A stretch of 60,000 nt of DNA. Origin: an uncultured Aeromonadaceae bacterium (GTDB lineage: Bacteria > Pseudomonadota > Gammaproteobacteria > Enterobacterales > Aeromonadaceae). Position numbers and translations under genes: made by a program. The stretch lies in NCBI GenBank assembly GCA_945957385.1, contig CAMFKP010000017.1, positions 1 through 60,000 of the forward strand, written 5' to 3'. Shown in pieces: positions 57,508 to 60,000 of this stretch. Position 1 is the first letter of the stretch. Every line of letters starts with the position of its first letter. The notes below the pieces were generated by a model. It was not told where the DNA came from. It did not search any database and was given only the letters and a program-made list of their open reading frames with translations.

Positions 57508-58209
57508 ATGGCCGATAACGGCATTGAACTCAAGGGTTCAACCTTCACGCTTTCAGTCCTGCATCTGGCAGATAACGACCTCGGACACATCACCGACTTG
57601 CTGGAAGCCAAAGTGGCGCAAGCCCCGCAATTTTTTAATTTTGCACCACTCGTCGTCAACGTGGAAAAGCTCGACTCGACCCCCGACTTTGAATTATTGA
57701 AAGAATTGATCGAGCGGGAAGATTTTGTCCTGGTCGGCGTGACGGGGGCTCGTCATGAAGAAATTAAAGTGGCAGCCAAAGCAGCCGGTCTGGCCGTCAT
57801 GACCGCGGGACGTCAGAACGTTGAAGCCGAGCCAGCACGTACCGAACCGGTCGCAGAGCCCGTTGCTGTCGGCATTACGCCGACCCGCGTTCACCATGGC
57901 AACGTACGCTCCGGCCAGCAAATCTATGCCGCCGGCGGCTCTTTAGTCATCATCGGTTCTGTCGGTAATGGCGCTGAAGTCATCGCCGACGACAGCATTC
58001 ATATCTATGGTTCGCTGCGTGGACGCGCCTTGGCCGGTGCACGCGGCAATCAACAAGCACGAATTTACTGCCAGCAACTGGATCCTGAATTGGTCTCGAT
58101 TGCCGGCACATACCAGCTTAGCGATGCCCTGCCGACCGACATGGTGGATAAAGACGTCCACATCCGGCTGGAGCAAGACAAGCTTATCTTTGAAAAGTTG
58201 CAGTTTTAA
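57508..58209 (+). CDS. minC: Septum site-determining protein MinC
   Basis: MinC inhibits FtsZ assembly away from midcell. The 233-residue protein has the N-terminal FtsZ-inhibiting domain (LKGSTFTLSVLHL to about 105) and the C-terminal beta-helical dimer domain, which binds MinD (VRSGQQIYAAGGSLVIIGSVGNGAEVIADDSIHIYGSLRGRALAG, and RIYCQQLDPELVSIAGTY). GGAG lies nine bases before the ATG. minD and minE follow in the same operon. Confidence 0.96.
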   Translation: MADNGIELKGSTFTLSVLHLADNDLGHITDLLEAKVAQAPQFFNFAPLVVNVEKLDSTPDFELLKELIEREDFVLVGVTGARHEEIKVAAKAAGLAVMTAGRQNVEAEPARTEPVAEPVAVGITPTRVHHGNVRSGQQIYAAGGSLVIIGSVGNGAEVIADDSIHIYGSLRGRALAGARGNQQARIYCQQLDPELVSIAGTYQLSDALPTDMVDKDVHIRLEQDKLIFEKLQF

Positions 58210-58230
58210 CGGTTTACAAGGAATGCACCC

Positions 58231-59043
58231 ATGGCGCGTATAATCGTCGTAACCTCAGGAAAAGGCGGCGTTGGCAAGACCACGAGCAGTGCAGCCATCA
58301 GCACCGGGCTGGCCCAGCGTGGACACAAAACAGTGGTCATCGACTTTGACGTTGGCCTGAGAAATCTCGATCTGATCATGGGGTGTGAACGCCGCGTGGT
58401 ATACGACTTCGTCAACGTCATCAATGACGAAGCGAATCTGAATCAGGCGTTGATCAAAGACAAACGGGTAGAGAACTTATTCATTTTACCCGCGTCGCAA
58501 ACCCGGGACAAAGACGCACTCAACCGTGAAGGCGTGGAGCGTGTTATTACCAAGCTTTCCGAAATGGGGTTTGATTACATCGTCTGCGACTCTCCAGCCG
58601 GTATTGAAACAGGCGCATTGATGGCGCTCTATTTCGCCGATGAGGCCATCGTCACCACCAACCCAGAAGTCTCGTCGGTGCGCGATTCTGATCGCATCCT
58701 TGGCATCTTGGCCTCAAAATCCCGCCGTGCTGAAATGGGGTTGGAGCCGATTAAAGAACATCTGCTACTGACCCGCTACGCCCCCACCCGGGTTAACAGG
58801 GGCGACATGCTCAGTGTTGAAGATGTTCAGGAGATTCTGGCCATCCCCTTGCTGGGTGTTATTCCCGAGTCATCGTCTGTTTTGCGTGCCTCCAACGCCG
58901 GTGAACCTGTGATTCTCGATGGGGAATCCGATGCCGGTCAAGCGTACGATGATGCCGTCGCCCGCCTGCTCGGCGAGAAGCGAGATTTCCGCTTCCTGAC
59001 CGAGGAGAAAAAGGGCTTCCTGTCTCGCCTGTTTGGGAGTTAA
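58231..59043 (+). CDS. minD: Septum site-determining ATPase MinD
   Basis: MinD is the membrane-cycling ATPase of the Min oscillator, which recruits MinC and is released by MinE. The 270 residues equal E. coli MinD. The deviant Walker A is SGKGGVGKTTSSAA, followed by VVIDFDVGLRNLDLIMGCERRVVYDFVNV, CDSPAGIETGALMAL and a C-terminal amphipathic membrane helix (KKGFLSRLFGS). It lies 21 bases after minC and three before minE. Confidence 0.97.
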   Translation: MARIIVVTSGKGGVGKTTSSAAISTGLAQRGHKTVVIDFDVGLRNLDLIMGCERRVVYDFVNVINDEANLNQALIKDKRVENLFILPASQTRDKDALNREGVERVITKLSEMGFDYIVCDSPAGIETGALMALYFADEAIVTTNPEVSSVRDSDRILGILASKSRRAEMGLEPIKEHLLLTRYAPTRVNRGDMLSVEDVQEILAIPLLGVIPESSSVLRASNAGEPVILDGESDAGQAYDDAVARLLGEKRDFRFLTEEKKGFLSRLFGS

Positions 59044-59046
59044 GTC

Positions 59047-59364
59047 ATGTCACTGCTCGATTTTTTCCTGCGTCCACGCAAAGAGAACACCGCCAAGGTC
59101 GCCAAGGAGCGGCTGCAGATTATCGTTGCCCACGAGCGCAGTACCCGCGGTGGTCCTGACTATCTGCCGCAACTGAAACAAGACTTGCTGGATGTCATCC
59201 GCAAGTACGTTGCTATCAGTCCGGATCAGGTGACCGTTCAGCTGGATAAAAAAGATGATCTTTCGGTCCTTGAGCTAAACATCATGCTCAATGGTGATAA
59301 AAAGCCGGGCGAAGAAAACGACGCTGAAGCTAACACTCCCGCTGGTGAGAATAGCGCACCTTAG
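59047..59364 (+). CDS. minE: Cell division topological factor MinE
   Basis: MinE drives MinD off the membrane and so positions the division site. The N-terminal membrane-targeting and anti-MinCD part is [30 protein letters not shown], followed by the dimerisation domain ([26 protein letters not shown]). The protein has 105 residues, about 17 more than E. coli MinE (88). The extra C-terminal tail ([18 protein letters not shown]) is acidic and probably disordered. Confidence 0.96.
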   Translation: MSLLDFFLRPRKENTAKVAKERLQIIVAHERSTRGGPDYLPQLKQDLLDVIRKYVAISPDQVTVQLDKKDDLSVLELNIMLNGDKKPGEENDAEANTPAGENSAP

Positions 59365-59376
59365 CCTCGGGTCATG

Positions 59377-59411
59377 AAATAACAACGCGGCCTTGTGCCG
59401 CGTTGTTATTT
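59377..59411. terminator. Bidirectional terminator between minE and rnd
   Basis: AAATAACAACGCGGC and GCCGCGTTGTTATTT form a 15-bp stem with a 5-base loop between the converging genes. Confidence 0.93.
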
Positions 59412-59427
59412 CTGAGTTTGATGTCTA

Positions 59428-60000
59428 TCAGGATTGAAGATCACCCAGGAGCTGCTGGCGCCAGCCGGTCAGCAGGCGCGGGAGATCCCCTTCCTGCCGT
59501 GTTTCGTCACGGCATTTCCACAACCAGCTCAGGTATTGATGAATCATTTTCTTCGACGCCAATAGCTCTACAGGTAGCTGATGCTGTTGCGCCACCAGTT
59601 CGACTTTGCCCCGCAACCGTTTGAGCTCGGACTTGTAATGCGGGAAATCCACCAAGCGCTGAAGTCGCTCCGGCCAACTGGCGGGATCCGAGCGCATGGC
59701 TTCATCGATCAAACGCAGCAAGGTCTTGCCATGGTTGCGGATTTCAGGCTGCAGTAACCCCAGCTGATCAAGCTCGCGCAATGACGTCGGCTTGTGCTGT
59801 GCACACTTAAACAGATGCAACTCTTTCACGACAAAATTCAATGCCAGGTTGCGGCGCTGGGCTTCTCGCTCGCGCCAGGCGGCCAGCCGTTGTAATACCG
59901 CCAATTCTCGACGCCCTAATTGCCAGGCATTACCAATTTCACGATAAGCCTCAGTGGCCGAGTCTTTAGGCTGTTTACGTGCGACCAAGGCGGCACACTC
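59428..60000 (-). CDS. rnd: Ribonuclease D, C-terminal part
   Basis: RNase D is a 3' to 5' exonuclease that trims tRNA precursors. Only about 190 C-terminal residues are in the window; the catalytic DEDD domain lies beyond 60000. The visible part includes EAYREIGNAWQLGRRELAVLQRLAAWREREAQRRNLALNFVVKE, the first HRDC domain, and a second helical domain (HGKTLLRLIDEA and ELLASKKMIHQYLSWLWK). It matches the C-terminal half of E. coli Rnd. The minE-rnd order is as in E. coli. The frame is open to the window end. Confidence 0.93.
   Translation of the reverse strand, partial: ECAALVARKQPKDSATEAYREIGNAWQLGRRELAVLQRLAAWREREAQRRNLALNFVVKELHLFKCAQHKPTSLRELDQLGLLQPEIRNHGKTLLRLIDEAMRSDPASWPERLQRLVDFPHYKSELKRLRGKVELVAQQHQLPVELLASKKMIHQYLSWLWKCRDETRQEGDLPRLLTGWRQQLLGDLQS

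Overview
The window is chromosomal DNA of a gammaproteobacterium. The gene orders zapC-pyrD-pepN, msrC-proQ-prc, dcd-udk-mrp/metG, minCDE-rnd and ycgL-mltB-ycgN are those of the enteric/Vibrio/Aeromonas branch. The orthologues (ZapC, YciT, PurT, RlmI, YcbL, MinE) resemble Escherichia coli but not closely. Together with the moderately GC-rich composition and the DUF2835, DUF4250 and RimK-C39 genes, this fits Aeromonadales best. That placement is inference. No phage, insertion sequence, CRISPR array, rRNA or clear pseudogene was seen; nearly all of it is core genome plus one metabolic island.

Layout. 1-8.3 kb: the 3' part of an initiator tRNA, then zapC, pyrD, a DUF2835 gene, pepN, prc, proQ and msrC, all on the minus strand. 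8.3-18.7 kb: a possible small RNA, yciT, purT with a PurR-like operator, a membrane protein, a DUF4250 gene, rhlE, an unlisted 52-codon ORF, a HAD phosphatase (hxpB type), a P-type cation ATPase, an HI0933-like flavoprotein and a 66-residue unknown protein. 18.8-29.9 kb: sbcB, two chemoreceptors, an Ap4A phosphorylase-like gene, dcd, udk, mrp, metG and acylphosphatase. 30-34.5 kb: a complete MacA-MacB-outer-membrane factor efflux operon. 34.7-38.2 kb: rlmI, then overlapping selD and mnmH, which make selenophosphate and 2-selenouridine in tRNA. 38.3-43 kb: a RimK-like ATP-grasp ligase divergent from a GNAT-C39 peptidase fusion, followed by an SGNH hydrolase, a YcbL hydrolase and an unknown protein.

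43.4-55.6 kb is the metabolic highlight: a minus-strand urea locus, allophanate hydrolase - urea carboxylase - GntR regulator - urtABCDE. The Urt ABC transporter imports urea, urea carboxylase makes allophanate with biotin and ATP, and allophanate hydrolase releases ammonia and CO2. No urease is needed. Its upstream region shows a sigma-54-like -24/-12 element, an exact IHF consensus, two NtrC-like half-sites further upstream and a perfect 12-bp palindrome at the predicted start. This is the arrangement expected for nitrogen-starvation control with an extra local repressor.

55.7-60 kb: ycgN, an mltB-type transglycosylase and ycgL on the minus strand, minCDE on the plus strand, and the C-terminal part of RNase D running off the window end.
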